Shown one piece after another: positions 22,694-34,009 of a stretch of 64,000 bases of DNA. Origin of the DNA: Protopterus annectens (taxonomy: Eukaryota > Chordata > Ceratodontiformes > Protopteridae); assembly GCF_019279795.1 (NCBI RefSeq), contig NC_056740.1, positions 228,091,111-228,155,110 of the forward strand. Reading direction: 5' to 3'. A model generated the notes under the pieces. It was not told where the DNA came from. It did not search any database and saw only the letters and a list, made by a program, of their open reading frames with translations. The translations under genes and the position numbers were made by a program. How positions within the stretch are numbered: the first letter of the stretch is position 1; each line of letters begins with the position of its first letter.

Positions 22694-22697
<4 letters not shown>
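22338..22697. other. Unassigned; possible MITE-related block and small hairpin
   Basis: GATCTCAGAGGTGGAATATTTTAAGTAG (22,497-22,524, key part ATATTTTAAGTAG) weakly resembles the MITE centre. ATATACTGAAA and TTTCAGTATAT (22,658-22,685) form a perfect hairpin. No element boundaries are clear. Confidence 0.3.
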
Positions 22698-22787
<90 letters not shown>

Positions 22788-22807
22788 TGTGTTTATGGAT
22801 AGATAGG

Positions 22808-22872
<65 letters not shown>
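22698..22872. repeat. Compound microsatellite (AT)n-(GT)n-(TAGA)n
   Basis: AT units 22,698-22,754, GT units to about 22,793, TAGA units 22,797-22,872. Repeat-driven translations over it carry no information. Confidence 0.97.
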
Positions 22873-23104
22873 CTATCCTGTGACTGAATTCTTCATAATT
22901 ACTTCTTTATTATCTTCTTTGTTTTTTGCTTACCCATATATATACTTTGTATATATTCTTCTGACTTCTTCATGTCCATATTTTAAATGTTGTTTTTTTT
23001 TTTTTTTATTCTGTTTTTTTTTTTTTACTTTTATACTTATTTTTTTTTTTATATTGTTTTTTTTATTTATTTTTCTTTTATATATGTTGTCTTTTGCATT
23101 ATTC

Positions 23105-23190
23105 ATATTTTTGCACATGGATTTTTTTTTTCGGGGCCTCTACTGAAAAAATATATATATCCAGCTAGACCAGCCCGGTCAAAAAAAAAA
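23105..23190 (+). repeat. SINE tail fragment (CCCGGTCAA type)
   Basis: GCCTCTACTGAAAAA followed by AGCCCGGTCAAAAA resembles the 3' part of the SINE at 39,154 and, on the - strand, that at 59,648. Preceded by long T-runs and followed by A-runs. Confidence 0.5.
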
Positions 23191-23217
23191 AATAAAAAAA
23201 AGAATAAGAAAAAATAA

Positions 23218-23226
23218 AAGATAGAC

Positions 23227-23289
<63 letters not shown>

Positions 23290-23308
23290 CAGACAGATAG
23301 ATAGATAA
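23218..23308. repeat. (GATA)n microsatellite
   Basis: About 22 GATA units with a few GACA variants. Confidence 0.97.
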
Positions 23309-23394
23309 GACAGCAGTCTTCTGAAAGTAGAGAAATATTAATGATGGAGATGGGACATGACTCCATGGCAGGGCAAGCTTCCTGGCAGTGTGAA

Positions 23395-23467
23395 GCTTGA
23401 CTCTAGATGATTGTCACTGTTGAAGTAACCCCCCCCAACCCATGTGCAAAAATGAGAACAGGGGTTG

Positions 23468-23498
<31 letters not shown>

Positions 23499-23537
23499 AT
23501 GGATGGATGGATGGATGGATGGATGGATGGATGGATT
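23395..23537 (+). repeat. SINE 3' end with (GGAT)n tail
   Basis: GATGATTGTCACTGTTGAAG and CATGTGCAAAAATGAGAACA blocks followed by about 16 GGAT units (23,473-23,536). It is the + strand counterpart of 3,841-3,960. Confidence 0.6.
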
Positions 23538-23689
23538 GGACATTTTGACAATTGGGATGTTTTGGAAGCTGAAGTCATTACATGCAGAGATAACACTATT
23601 TACTGAAGCTGACATTATGGAAGAAGTTCAGCAAGTTCTGAAGATGGCAAAACTGAAGGTACACCAGAATATGAAGGGTTAATGTTTTT

Positions 23690-25130
23690 TTTTTTTTTTT
23701 TTATAATTCATTAAATGAGAAAAAATTGAAAGTTGTAGTAATGGTGTTTTCAGAGTGGTAGGCAAAAATTAAAAATGGAATTACTGTAATAGTTAATGTA
23801 TGATTAAATTTACTTTGAAAGGTAGGTTGAAGAGAAAAAAAAATGAAAATCCTTTTCTTTGTCCAGTCCAGACTACAACTTTCTAAAATATTACAGCTAC
23901 GGATAAGTAAGGTAATTGGAAATTTGAAAGATTATGATGTTTATGATATCATTAAGGAAAAACGCCAAGATTTGATTTTGATACTTAGAAAAAGTCTTTA
24001 TAAAATTGTAATAAAAAAAGAATGGAAATTTATAGCTGGAAATATGGCTAAGGCCTATGATGAGATGTCTTATAAGCCGATATTTCGTATCATGAAAGAG
24101 TATACCTTTGGTAATAGACTTGTTAGTTTTGTAAAAAAAAGTATAAGAAAATTCTTTATTTATACCTTACAGAGGAACAAAATTAAAATGAAAAATTGTT
24201 TATACCAGAGTGGCATGTTAAGCCCTTTATTTGATTTAACAACAAATAATGTGGTTTCTGAATCAAAAAGTGCGAAAAGTTGGAACTGCTAGTTGGATTA
24301 TGGTTGCATGATACTTGTATTATTTAATCATGCTGATAACATCATATTTACAATAAAGAATGAAGGACTAGTTAGAAATGTGTTGGTAATTTGTACAGTT
24401 TTTAAATAAGGTTGGGCTAGAATTTAACAAATGTAAATGTCAAGGTTTTGGTGCTGCTGCTAGAAAGGGACAGATGCATTTTAAGTAAAATAACATGCAC
24501 TGCATTTGCTGGATGAGCATCAATGTTAAGGAGGTGGAAAGTGCTGTTATTTAACATGGTAGAAACAAAGAAAACTTGAAAAAATGTAATTTGTCAACAG
24601 AAAACAATATTTAAATAAATGTGTAATATTAATGAAAGTAAACTATTTTACTGAAGAATTTCATATATCAGAACTAAAAACTGAATAGATAGGATGGATT
24701 TTCTTATGTTATGTGAGCTGTCAATCTGAAACAATAAAAAGCGGGTATATTATATACAAACTAATGGAAAGGAGAACAAATATATTTCAAACAGTAATTT
24801 TTCTAGCATTTTCTAATTACAGATGATAATTAAATATAAGTTCATACTAAGCTAACTGCCCTTACGAGCCATTTTAAGCCTAGCCAATTATCCCTTGTGA
24901 GACTTGAACCTTGCACCTTGTATTTTGCAAGGCAAACACCTTAACAATTAGGCCACCCATGTGATGAAATAAAACTGTCTATTTACAAGATGACTTAAGA
25001 GACATTTATTTCCTTTTATGGATGAATTGTATGGTAAAAGAAAGTTAAAACGGGTGTTGAAGGAATAATATAATATGGGAATAGAAAAGTATTACTGTGG
25101 AAAGAGGATGTAAAATTTAAAGAGATCTGC
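23690..25130 (+). mobile_element. L1/Tx1-like LINE remnant (RT region)
   Basis: An open frame 23,843-24,292 contains AKAYDEMSYKPIFRIMK, comparable with the D-KAFD-xxx-H block of L1-type RTs (first catalytic Asp lost, AKAYD), then an SGMLSPLFDL block where RTs have the QGCPLSPLLF motif. After a frame break, NHADNIIF (about 24,330) is a YADD-like box with H in place of Y. KCQGFG-like residues follow at about 24,430 and RT thumb-like text to about 24,760. The homology resumes weakly after a SINE insertion (24,835-24,966). The 5' end and endonuclease are not clearly visible. Heavily mutated, very AT-rich. Confidence 0.6.
24835..24966 (-). mobile_element. tRNA-derived SINE with CR1-like 3' tail
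   Basis: On the - strand, a tRNA-like head (24,960-24,892) has an A-box-like TGGCCTAATTGTTAAGG, a 5-bp stem CCTTG/CAAGG around a 7-nt loop at the anticodon position, and a B-box-like GGTTCAAGTCTC. It joins directly to a tail starting GGCTAGGCTTAAAATG and ending AGTATGAAC, which follows the same order as the CR1 3' ends at 47,651 (GGCTAGGCTTATAAATG ... CTATGAAC). Sharing a tail with a LINE is how SINEs recruit LINE RT. The acceptor stem does not pair well, so it is not a working tRNA. Confidence 0.75.
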
Positions 25131-26182
25131 TTAGTTTTCTACCAAGTGCTATGTCTGCTCATAATATGAATAACTGTCACTCATCCATTTTTGCCATGCT
25201 TATGGTATATTGTAGAAGTGTGTGTTTTCTTTATAAAATAATGTTTTAAATCCTGAAACTGTGGATGATGTAACCATGTTTCACTGCATTTCTTTGTACC
25301 CACTCCTTTTAAGCTGATGTCATGTTAGGCATACAGAAGCCACAGAAAAGTGGAAAAGGTTGTCCGCACGATTGTACTGAGAGAAATCCTTGTTCCATTA
25401 CTTACAGGCCTTGTGGTGTTTTTTGTTATGTAATAATTTTATTTTGCATCCGATTTCCATTTTTTAAAGTGTTGTTGGTTTGCCAAACTTATTAACTGAT
25501 TTATGAAGGTGTTTCTGTCCAGAAGGTTTTTTCATATATCATAGTTATTCTGGGTTCTTGAATGTACGTGTATAGGAGGCAACATTCCTTTATAAGTGGT
25601 TGAGACTGTTTTATATTTCAGTTCTATTACAGCCTTTTATATTCAGTTTTGAATCAGCACATCTGCTAGAAATATTTTGTTAAGGAGATGGCATTTTTAC
25701 TCTAACTTTTGATATGCAAGCCGTACTACATATAAGCAGTTTACATTGCTGTATAGTGCTGGCAGGCAAGTCTTTGGTTACAGCAGTGGATAAAGTTTGT
25801 TCAACAAGATAGATAAGGGGATTATCAGTCTGCTGTTTCTCCACATATTTGTTCTCTGCACTTTTATAACTATAGCCTTACAAATTTGTTGAAATGGAAG
25901 ATGAAGTTCTCCAAATACCCACAGTACCTGAAGTAAGGTCTTAGGTCTTTAGTGGGATATCTACAGAAAGGTTAATCCACCTTACAGGAAATGTTATATG
26001 TAGTTTGATAGTGACCACAAGTCACTGTGAGTAGTCATATTACATGGCATACCATACTGCCATGGCTGTCCAGCAATAGTTGAATGTGTACATATGAAGT
26101 TTTCATTTTTTCTGCATATCTTAATCTCTGTGTTGATGTGCAAACTTATATTTATCTGTTTATGTCTGTCTGTTTGTAAAAA

Positions 26183-26190
<8 letters not shown>
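25131..26190. other. No recognised feature
   Basis: About 1 kb of AT-rich DNA. No domain, repeat end or RNA gene identified. Confidence 0.4.
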
Positions 26191-26263
<73 letters not shown>

Positions 26264-26265
26264 CA
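26191..26265. repeat. (TG)n-(GC)n microsatellite
   Basis: About 33 TG units followed by GCGCGCGC, preceded by a short AT run. Confidence 0.97.
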
Positions 26266-26480
26266 CACAAGTTTCAAAAGGGAATGCACAGGAAGAGCAA
26301 TCAAAAAAACAAATATACTTGAAAAATGTAACTCCTTTATTCTTCCAACAGTGTAAATGACTTAAAACCCACAACAGACCAAAGTTTCATTAAAAACAAA
26401 CAAACCTTTACCAATTGTGAAACCTTGATCCTTGGTCTTCTCATGAGATCCTAAAGACAGAGTTCCATCTAACTGATTAG

Positions 26481-28640
26481 ATGTCCAGTCAGGTAAATGT
26501 AAAAGATGCCATTTCTACACGGTGTTGTAGTGACAGTTCACCTAGTTATTCTTCATTTAATATGACAAAATATGAGATGTGGGCTATTAAGTTAGGCATG
26601 AACGATGAATTAATTATTAAGCAAGAGGATAAAGGTGAGCTCATTGCACTAATGAATAAGAATGATTATGAGAACTCTTGTGCTAAAAAGTTTTGCTTGA
26701 TCATGATACATTTACAAAAGTTAATTATGTTGAACAACTTATAAAATAAAAAGTTTTATTTTTGATTTACAAGTTAGTTTTGATATTATCTTGGAAGATT
26801 ATGTTTTTATGAATCTCACTAAACCTATTATTTCTGTATTATATGGGGTACCTAAGATACATAAGAATAAATATAACTCGGCCATGCATCCTATATTTGG
26901 AGAAGATGTCAAAACCTATGCATACATTCATTAAGAGCTATATCTTGGATACCAATGATTTTTTATGACAGTTATAATATAAAAAAATTGGTGTTCATAT
27001 ACAGTTTGTTTTTCTTACTTTTGATATCAATTCCTTTTTTATTGTTATTCCTAATGATTATGATTTATAAATGGTTAGAGAATGTTTATGTATTAATAGT
27101 CAGAGAACTTCTAGCCAGATTGAAACTATATGTATGTTATTGGATATAATATTAAATAATAAAGTTTTCATGTTTTAAGAATAAAGTTTTCATGTTTGGT
27201 CAAGATATATATTTGCAACGAAAGAGAGTTGCTATGGGAACTTCCACAGTGATTCCATACGCCAATATTACTCTGTCTCTGAGAGAGGGATGATATGTTT
27301 AGAATGGTTCCTATGCTTCTATTAATATGTTTTTACAAATGATTTGTGGACACTATCTTTTTAATTTGGTCGGGTAATGAGATGGAATTTGAATTATTTA
27401 TAGATTTACATAGCAATAGCACATTGTTAAGATTTAAAACTGAACTTTTCTGTTTTAAAAGTAAACTTTTTAGATGTTTCTATCTATAAAGTAGGTAATA
27501 TTTTACATACTAAGATATATATAAGAATGATGTGCAGAAAAATAGATACCTACATAGAACAAGTATTCATCCTAAGCACATATTTAATGGGATTGTGAAT
27601 GGACAGTTTTTGAGAGCTAGTAGGCTAAATACTGAGGAAGATAATTTTGAGAGACAAATTGGTGAAATGATGATGGAGTTTTTAGATGGAAATTATACAT
27701 TTGAAAATGTATAAGTGAATAAATTGAATGGTGAATTCGAGAGTGGGACCATGAGAGCAGCATACTTTTCTAAGATTTATAGCAAACCTAGGAATAGCAA
27801 GTTGGTTATGAAATATTTTTTTTAAATATAATAGAAGGCCAGATCAAGTTATGAATATTATTAAGAATAACTGGTCTGTATTGTTGAGACAGTCCCTGAG
27901 ATTAAGAACGTAGTGGGTGATAGGCCACAGTTCACATTTAAAAGCGATAAAATTTAAAATAACAACTATGATATAAGGATCTACCTAGAATGAAAGTGAT
28001 TCAAACTAAGACAGATCATACTGTTCCATACTATAATTGTCATTTTTGCATTTATATAACAACAGATAGATGTTTCAACATCTGGTAGCAGGGAAAGAAT
28101 ACAAATTTAGATGCTTTGCTTCATGTAATACTATGGATATAGTGTATTTAGATACATGCTCTAAATGTACAGCATTCTATCTAGGTAAAAGTAATAGAAA
28201 ATTAAAGTATTGGATGTGTGCACATTTATCTGGAGAGAAGTTAACCCAAATGTGTTGTTTAAACATATAACTATGACAGATAAGGATCATACTTTTAAGT
28301 TTATGGTGCTTCAGAAAGTTAATATTTCACCCAGAGGTGGAGATATCATCACAGAAATGGAATTTGTAGAATATAAATGGATCTCAATATTAAGAGCTGA
28401 TTATGTACCTGGCTGTGATCTAATAGGCTATGATAAGTTATTGTTTTTTAGGTATTTTACGGCTGTATTAGTATAGTATCTTATATTTGGTAATTAGTTT
28501 GTTGTTGATTTAATGTGCTTAATTATGTATGATAATTGAATAATTATTCAGAATCTTTATTAGAGTCATGTTCATTTGTAAAAAAGTTTTGCACTGATGA
28601 TGAGCAATTTTGCTTGAAATCTTTGTGGATATTAAACTTA
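26481..28640 (+). mobile_element. Penelope-like element, long but heavily decayed
   Basis: Conserved Penelope-type blocks occur in the right order on the + strand. An N-terminal block (NDELIIKQEDKG...NKNDYENS) is at about 26,600-26,680. The VLYGVPKIHKNKYN motif is near 26,835. An FDINSF-like block is near 27,020. An F-DTIFLIWSGNE block, where FIDDIFLIW is expected, is near 27,340. A RTSIHPKHIF...NGQFLRASRLN block is at 27,560-27,630. A GIY-YIG nuclease remnant (SKCTAFYLGKSNRKLKYWMCAHL, residues given in part: AFYLGKSNRKLK) is at 28,165-28,235. The element ends after a hammerhead-like motif at 28,594. Penelope RT is related to telomerase RT, and the GIY-YIG domain nicks target DNA. Many stops and frameshifts show it is extinct. 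Confidence 0.85.
28594..28619 (+). ncRNA. Hammerhead-like ribozyme motif at Penelope 3' end
   Basis: CTGATGA (28,594-28,600), a short stem AGCA/TGCT with an ATTT loop (28,603-28,614), then GAAA (28,616-28,619). Both invariant boxes are intact and correctly spaced. Strand three (cleavage side) was not resolved. Confidence 0.5.
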
Positions 28641-29033
28641 TTTATTTTTGTGCAGTTGTGTCATTCCTTGTTTGTGATTTTTGGATATTCTTCATTTTGC
28701 CTGTTGTCTCCATTGAAAAGAGAGCACCAGCCAACTGAAAATAAAACACTCAGTAAGGAGGTAAGGAGTATATACAGAAGTTTAAATATGTACACATGCA
28801 TATAAGTTCATATAATTTGTGTATGAATGAATGTATGTATGCATACTCGGACATACATGTATATAGTGCCACGAAAACTGCCTGTCCTGTTAATGTGTGT
28901 GTCTCATTATCTCTATATATGCGTACACAATTACATATATATTTTTCATTGGGACTGCAGCCGTATTAAAACACATAACTGAATTTGTATAGTCAGAGAT
29001 ACACACATAAATGATTAGACATATACATGCATA
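28641..29033. other. No recognised feature
   Basis: AT-rich flank between the Penelope-like element and the (TG)n array. Confidence 0.35.
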
Positions 29034-29203
<170 letters not shown>

Positions 29204-29264
29204 ATACACAAAACATAAATATATATAAATATTATAAGTAAATGGTCCCCAAATCATGGACTGA

Positions 29265-30115
29265 AGATAAATGTAAGAGTGTCAGAGAATGCATTATTGT
29301 ATCCTTTAGGAAGTCATCTACCATGGGGTACTACCACATTGACAATACACCCCTTAGAGTTAACCCATTGGTTTGGATTTTTGGAAAATTATGTAGACAT
29401 TGACTTACCTTTTGAATATGTGTCCATTATCATAAGACAGTCCTTTTATATTGCACAGCCTATAAACAAAGGGATTGTGTATAGATCTAGGGATGTCACT
29501 GTCACCTGCCCTTTACTCAACCCTCATTAGGCCAATCATTGAGTATAGTGTCCCCTTTGGTATGTATCTGTCCAGATATATGTAACCACTGGAACCACAC
29601 AGAGATACCTTACTGAAAGTCTAAAAACTCTAAAAACTCTAAACTCAAAGCCCTGTCAGTATACTCAGTATCTCACAAACTTTTAAGAGGTGACCTGTGT
29701 CTGCTATACAATACATCATCCAACCCAATATTGCTGTATTTACTGCTCACCAGAAAGTTTAATGGCATCATAAAACTCAGTCTAGGAATCTAAACCTTTT
29801 CTGTAGCATCAGCTGAATGGTTTAGTGGAAAAGGTTTATCTCGCAGACGATGACACTGCTGTGTAACAGACACTCCAACCACATAAAACAAAACTCATCC
29901 CTTCCCATGTTAAAGAGCATCTTGAATCTATGAATCGGAAACAGATAATGTATCTTTGGACTACCCCCGTATTACTAATGGACAGAAGCATTTCCTAAAT
30001 GTTTTATCTTCAAATTATCTGTGGTATTATCCCAATTACTCTCGTTAGGGGTAATACGTAATTATCACCCATAGAATGGGTAAGGTCAGTGTAACACCAA
30101 ACAGGACAGGTTAAT
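29265..30115 (+). mobile_element. CR1-like LINE 3' fragment (same subfamily as 1-420)
   Basis: The + strand shows the end of a CR1-type RT: an LYPLGSHLPWGT block, SFYIAQPINKGIVYRSRDVTV, NPH-RPIIEYSVPFGM (about 29,530-29,565), a HKLLRGDLCLLYN block (about 29,675-29,715), and the C-terminal region before a 3' UTR with TCCCAATTACTC and ATTATCACCC. The ORF is broken in several places. The 3' UTR matches that at 1-140, which defines a second CR1-like subfamily in the window. Confidence 0.7.
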
Positions 30116-30174
30116 TCAAGCACTGAAAGGGAAGTTGGCTAATGGCAGCTAGCCTAGTACTTACCTATATTAAC

Positions 30175-30177
<3 letters not shown>

Positions 30178-30206
<29 letters not shown>

Positions 30207-30214
30207 GCACACAT

Positions 30215-30287
<73 letters not shown>
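30178..30287. repeat. (CA)n microsatellite, interrupted
   Basis: About 50 CA units with ATGCAC and ATGTAC interruptions near 30,205-30,217. Confidence 0.97.
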
Positions 30288-30289
<2 letters not shown>

Positions 30290-30431
30290 AACAGATTTTC
30301 ATATGCACATGTGAGTGTATGTTACTGTGTCATTATCAACTCCCTCTTTCCTCATTTTCTAAACATGGTAGAGGTGTAATATCATCTATTACCATTTCAC
30401 TGGATCGAATGCCACTCTTCTACCTTCTTTG

Positions 30432-31369
30432 AGAGTCATGCCTGGTTGTTGCAGGTCTTCTCTCAAACAATCCACCCATCTTCTTGATGGACATCCTTCT
30501 TTCCACTTGCCATCTTCTTGAATGTCAGAAAGTTTGTTCAGCACATTGTATTTAACTTTTCTTCTCATGTGCCTGAACTTTTGTATTCTGCCCTCTTTGT
30601 CCTTCTCTGCAGCTGGAGGTCATTGTGCTTGTGCTCCAACCTCCTAATTTACTACCACCTGTCCCAGGCTCTTCATCTCCATCACCTGTGAATTCCTAAA
30701 CTGCTCTTCCTTCACTGCCCAGGTTTATGTACCGTATAGTACTATGCTTTGCAAATTGGTTTTGCATACCTTAGTTTTCAGCTGTTCTGGCAGTCTTCTG
30801 TCACACAATACCCTGTGACAAAGACAATGACCCTATGACATTCTATCAGCTGTTAGCTTTACTCTCCTCATTCATAAATCCCTTCTCGGATTCCTGAAAT
30901 TGATAACATATGGAGTATGACTTTTCACACCACTGGCCAGTAAGTCTCAACTATAGCCTTCTTTGTCATTCTTCTAGTACACTCTACTCCTCGGTGTCTG
31001 TGCAAATTGACTGCGGCTCCTCTGCGACTTGTCTTCTCAAACACTCCTTGCAAGTACTTGTAGATGTTAACCTGCTCCACACTTTCACCTTATATATCAT
31101 TTTCATCTTACTGTGATTTTGAAAATTGCTGACATGATAACTATCTTGTCTGTATGGAATTTCATTACTTGTGCCTTCATTTTTGCTTTCCAAGCTGTGA
31201 ACATCTGCTGAAGTTGTACTTCAGAGTCGGCTTGAAATACCATGTCATCTTCTCACAGACATTTTGTTGCTGTTTCTCCTCCAACCTTTTTGCTAATGTA
31301 CTTTTTTCACCACTATCAGCAACAGTGGACTGAAAGCCAAATCTTTCTGCATACACACTCCCACTGTCA
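30432..31369 (-). mobile_element. RTE-like LINE RT fragment
   Basis: The - strand from about 31,250 reads EDDMVFQADSEVQLQQMF, the position and spacing of the Y/FADD box of RTE-type RTs followed by their 'adseeevq' helix. Further on (about 30,790-30,690) it reads DRRLPEQLKTKVCKT and IVLYGT-TWAVKEEQ, the typical end of the RT where YKT-RPAMLYGSECW is expected. Weak similarity continues to about 30,450. The first residue of the catalytic box is Glu in place of Tyr or Phe. The fragment is cut on its upstream side by the (TG)n array at 31,374. Clade assignment (RTE against a related clade) is by motif only. Confidence 0.65.

Positions 31370-31373
<4 letters not shown>

Positions 31374-31453
<80 letters not shown>
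31374..31453. repeat. (GT)n microsatellite
   Basis: About 40 GT units, abutting the RTE-like fragment. Confidence 0.97.
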
Positions 31454-31455
<2 letters not shown>

Positions 31456-31887
31456 AACACTGTTCATATTTCTGTTATTGGGTCTTTCTTCGTAGCCAGA
31501 GGTAATTTGATGTATGTTTCCAGGACTTCAGAACATCACAGGACTACTCAGTGAATGCAGTTTTCTCCACAATATTGCAACTCTGAAGTGTATCATGGGA
31601 TGATATTATACATAGCTCCTGTCCTTATCATTATATTGGAGGCATCACTAGGTTGTAATGAGTTAAATGTAAGCCAGCCTATTCCTGGCAAACAACATAA
31701 ACAGGGCTGTAAAAGTGCATTTTAGAACAGCAAGTACCCACCCCCACACACTACTACTGATTAGATCAAACTAAATCCTAGTTAAGGAAAACACTACTAT
31801 TTGCAACCCACATTCAAGGATCAGGTATTACGAAAAGCATAACACATACATAAAAAGATATACATAAAAAGACTTTTAACTGAAATC
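31454..31887. other. No recognised feature
   Basis: Unassigned sequence between the microsatellite and the Penelope-type 3' end. Confidence 0.35.
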
Positions 31888-31923
31888 ACTTTCAGCTAAT
31901 GAATGCAATAAAGCCGTCATCAG
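31888..31923 (-). ncRNA. Hammerhead-like motif, probable Penelope-type 3' end
   Basis: On the - strand, CTGATGA (31,923-31,917) is followed by GGCT, a 14-nt loop and AGCT (4-bp stem with one G-U), then GAAA (31,893-31,890). No RT was recognised in the 450 bp upstream on this strand. Confidence 0.4.
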
Positions 31924-32391
31924 GTCTGTGACAAGAACTAAAATCAAGAAATAACACATAGCTATCTAACCATAAACATAATCAAACTAAAACTTTATAA
32001 ATATAAAATGCATCTGTCTAATAATATCTAATAAATATCCATCCATGTGTATTATATACATCAGCAATATCTGTGCTTTGAGAAAAAAAAAAAACTGTCA
32101 TGACAGTTTTCATGTTTGCAGCCCCAAAACATGTTTATACAATGAAAACTAATAGAAGAACCACTCAAAAAATACAGAAAACAGTGAATGAAGTAAACTA
32201 GTAACGTATAGAAGTGTGCAGGTGTATGAATGAGTGTGCATGAGTGTCTACCAGTACAGTAAATGTGGGAATTATAGAAATACTACACGATACCTATGGC
32301 ATGAAAAAATGTGTGTTTTGAATTTACCATTTAAATCTCTGGTGTGATGCAATAAATTTAATCAAAGCAGAAGTGAGGTTAAAGTAACTAA
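31924..32391. other. No recognised feature; 20-bp palindrome
   Basis: Contains the perfect palindrome AAAACTGTCATGACAGTTTT at 32,091-32,110. Otherwise unassigned. Confidence 0.4.
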
Positions 32392-32916
<525 letters not shown>

Positions 32917-32921
32917 ATCCC

Positions 32922-33215
32922 TGTGATGCCCCTCTCTGGGCCAGTAATCAAGGAGTCTGAATCGTCACCATTGACACTGGCGATGGATGATCCACTTGGA
33001 ACAAAATATGTACACCCAGCATTTCCAGATGCAACTCTATGCATCAAACTCAACTTCCCTTAAGAGCACAGAGGGAACACACTCAGCCCGGAGTCTGGAT
33101 TTCTCTCTCTCCAGGGCCCCATTGAGACTCCCTACTGGCACAGCTGTAGAGCTGAGTCCTCAGCTGAGTGCCCAAGCCAAATACTCTAGAACCCTCTTTG
33201 TAATCTACCTTTGAA
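32922..33215 (-). repeat. Partial 3' LTR of Gmr1-like copy C
   Basis: Matches 37,165-37,345 (blocks CCTCTCTGGGCCA, TCTCCAGGGCCCCA, GAGACTCCC) and, for its last part, the LTRs of copy A. The upstream portion of the LTR, including the TGTGATGAT start, is absent. Confidence 0.75.
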
Positions 33216-33229
33216 ACCAGCCCTTAAGA

Positions 33230-33400
33230 GGCAGAGAGTAAAGTGTTAGCATATGATTGGCTATGATGTTTTTAAATGTTGTATAAATGCTGACCCAAAC
33301 GTATTTCATTTTTTCTGATGAAGGCCTTGTACCCAAAAGCACTCATTATTATTATATTTTAATTAAGGTTTTATTTCAGCTTGGTTGCTTGCTTTTTATC
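33230..33400 (+). repeat. Possible Penelope-type 3' end fragment
   Basis: CTGATGA (33,315-33,321) followed by AGGCCTTGTACC and CAAAAGCAC parallels the motif at 63,923, where the second box is also CAAAAGC in place of GAAAGC. No protein is visible. Confidence 0.35.
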
Positions 33401-33404
33401 TTTT

Positions 33405-33632
33405 CTCATTGTCAAGGTTTAGGACATATGTCACAACAAACTCTTTGTGGGATTTACACTCACCCTCACACTCATCACAAATAAAATCTAAAGGCCCCTC
33501 ACCCTATGCCCATACAACTCAAAGGGTGAAAAACCTGTGGGTTTGTGTGTTACCTCTCTGTATGCAAACAGCAGATGGGGCTAATATTTGTACCACTGTC
33601 TCTTAAACTGGTCTGCAAATGCCCATAGCATA
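33405..33632 (-). pseudogene. Duplicate integrase fragment, copy C
   Basis: About 205 bp very similar to 34,250-34,465 in the same orientation (shared CCCTCACCCTATGCC, CTCAAAGGGTGAAAAACCTG and AATATTTG blocks). It is the integrase core/C-terminal region around the YG-RG-ELLDL area. It is fused at about 33,632 to RT sequence. It is a displaced copy from another element, since the element's own integrase lies upstream. Confidence 0.75.
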
Positions 33633-33902
33633 ATCTTCATCTGTCCTAGGCATGCCATAGGCATCTGGCTCTATGTGACTATTTAGTCTTCTATAGTCCA
33701 CACAGAACCTGGTGCTACCATCCTTCTTTGGTACCAGCACCAATGGGGAGGCCCAGGGACAGCTGGACTCCTGGATTACTCCCAGTTCCAACGTCTCCTG
33801 TATCTCCTCCCTCAGAGTCTGTCTGACTTGCTCAGGCACCATGTATGGGTTCTGCTTGCAGGGTCTTTGGGGTGTCAGTCCGAGCCTCACTGAGGAGATC
33901 AA
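33633..33902 (-). pseudogene. Reverse transcriptase N-terminus, copy C
   Basis: YMVPEQVRQTLREEIQ, GVIQESSCPWASPLVLV and RFCVDYRRLN blocks are intact on the - strand, matching copy A at 7,300-7,480. The reading stops at PRTDE, right before the TIDLTKG catalytic block, where the duplicated integrase sequence starts. So no catalytic Asp of RT is present. Confidence 0.85.
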
Positions 33903-34009
33903 TCACAATATCTTCCCCCAAACTCCTCCTGCCATCCACTGCAAATACTCAGCACATGGACCTCCCTATCATGTTAAGACTTCATCATATTAACGTGGTG
34001 CAATTTGTG

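Noticed and set aside
22880-23366. Several open frames of 60-90 codons rich in Phe, Lys or Ser-Ile-Tyr-Leu
   Set aside because: They are translations of T-runs, A-runs and (GATA)n arrays on both strands; no codon structure or domain.
23218-23537. Regular short repeats considered as a CRISPR-like array
   Set aside because: Tandem tetranucleotides without spacers in a eukaryotic-type sequence; simple microsatellites.
24890-24960. Possible functional tRNA gene on the - strand
   Set aside because: The B box and an anticodon-arm stem are visible, but the acceptor stem does not pair, the loop lacks the usual U33, and it continues into a CR1-like tail; a SINE explains it better.
32091-32110. Perfect 20-bp palindrome (AAAACTGTCATGACAGTTTT) as an operator-like site
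   Set aside because: No gene or element boundary nearby, half of each arm is an A/T run, and arms do not extend; chance is adequate.
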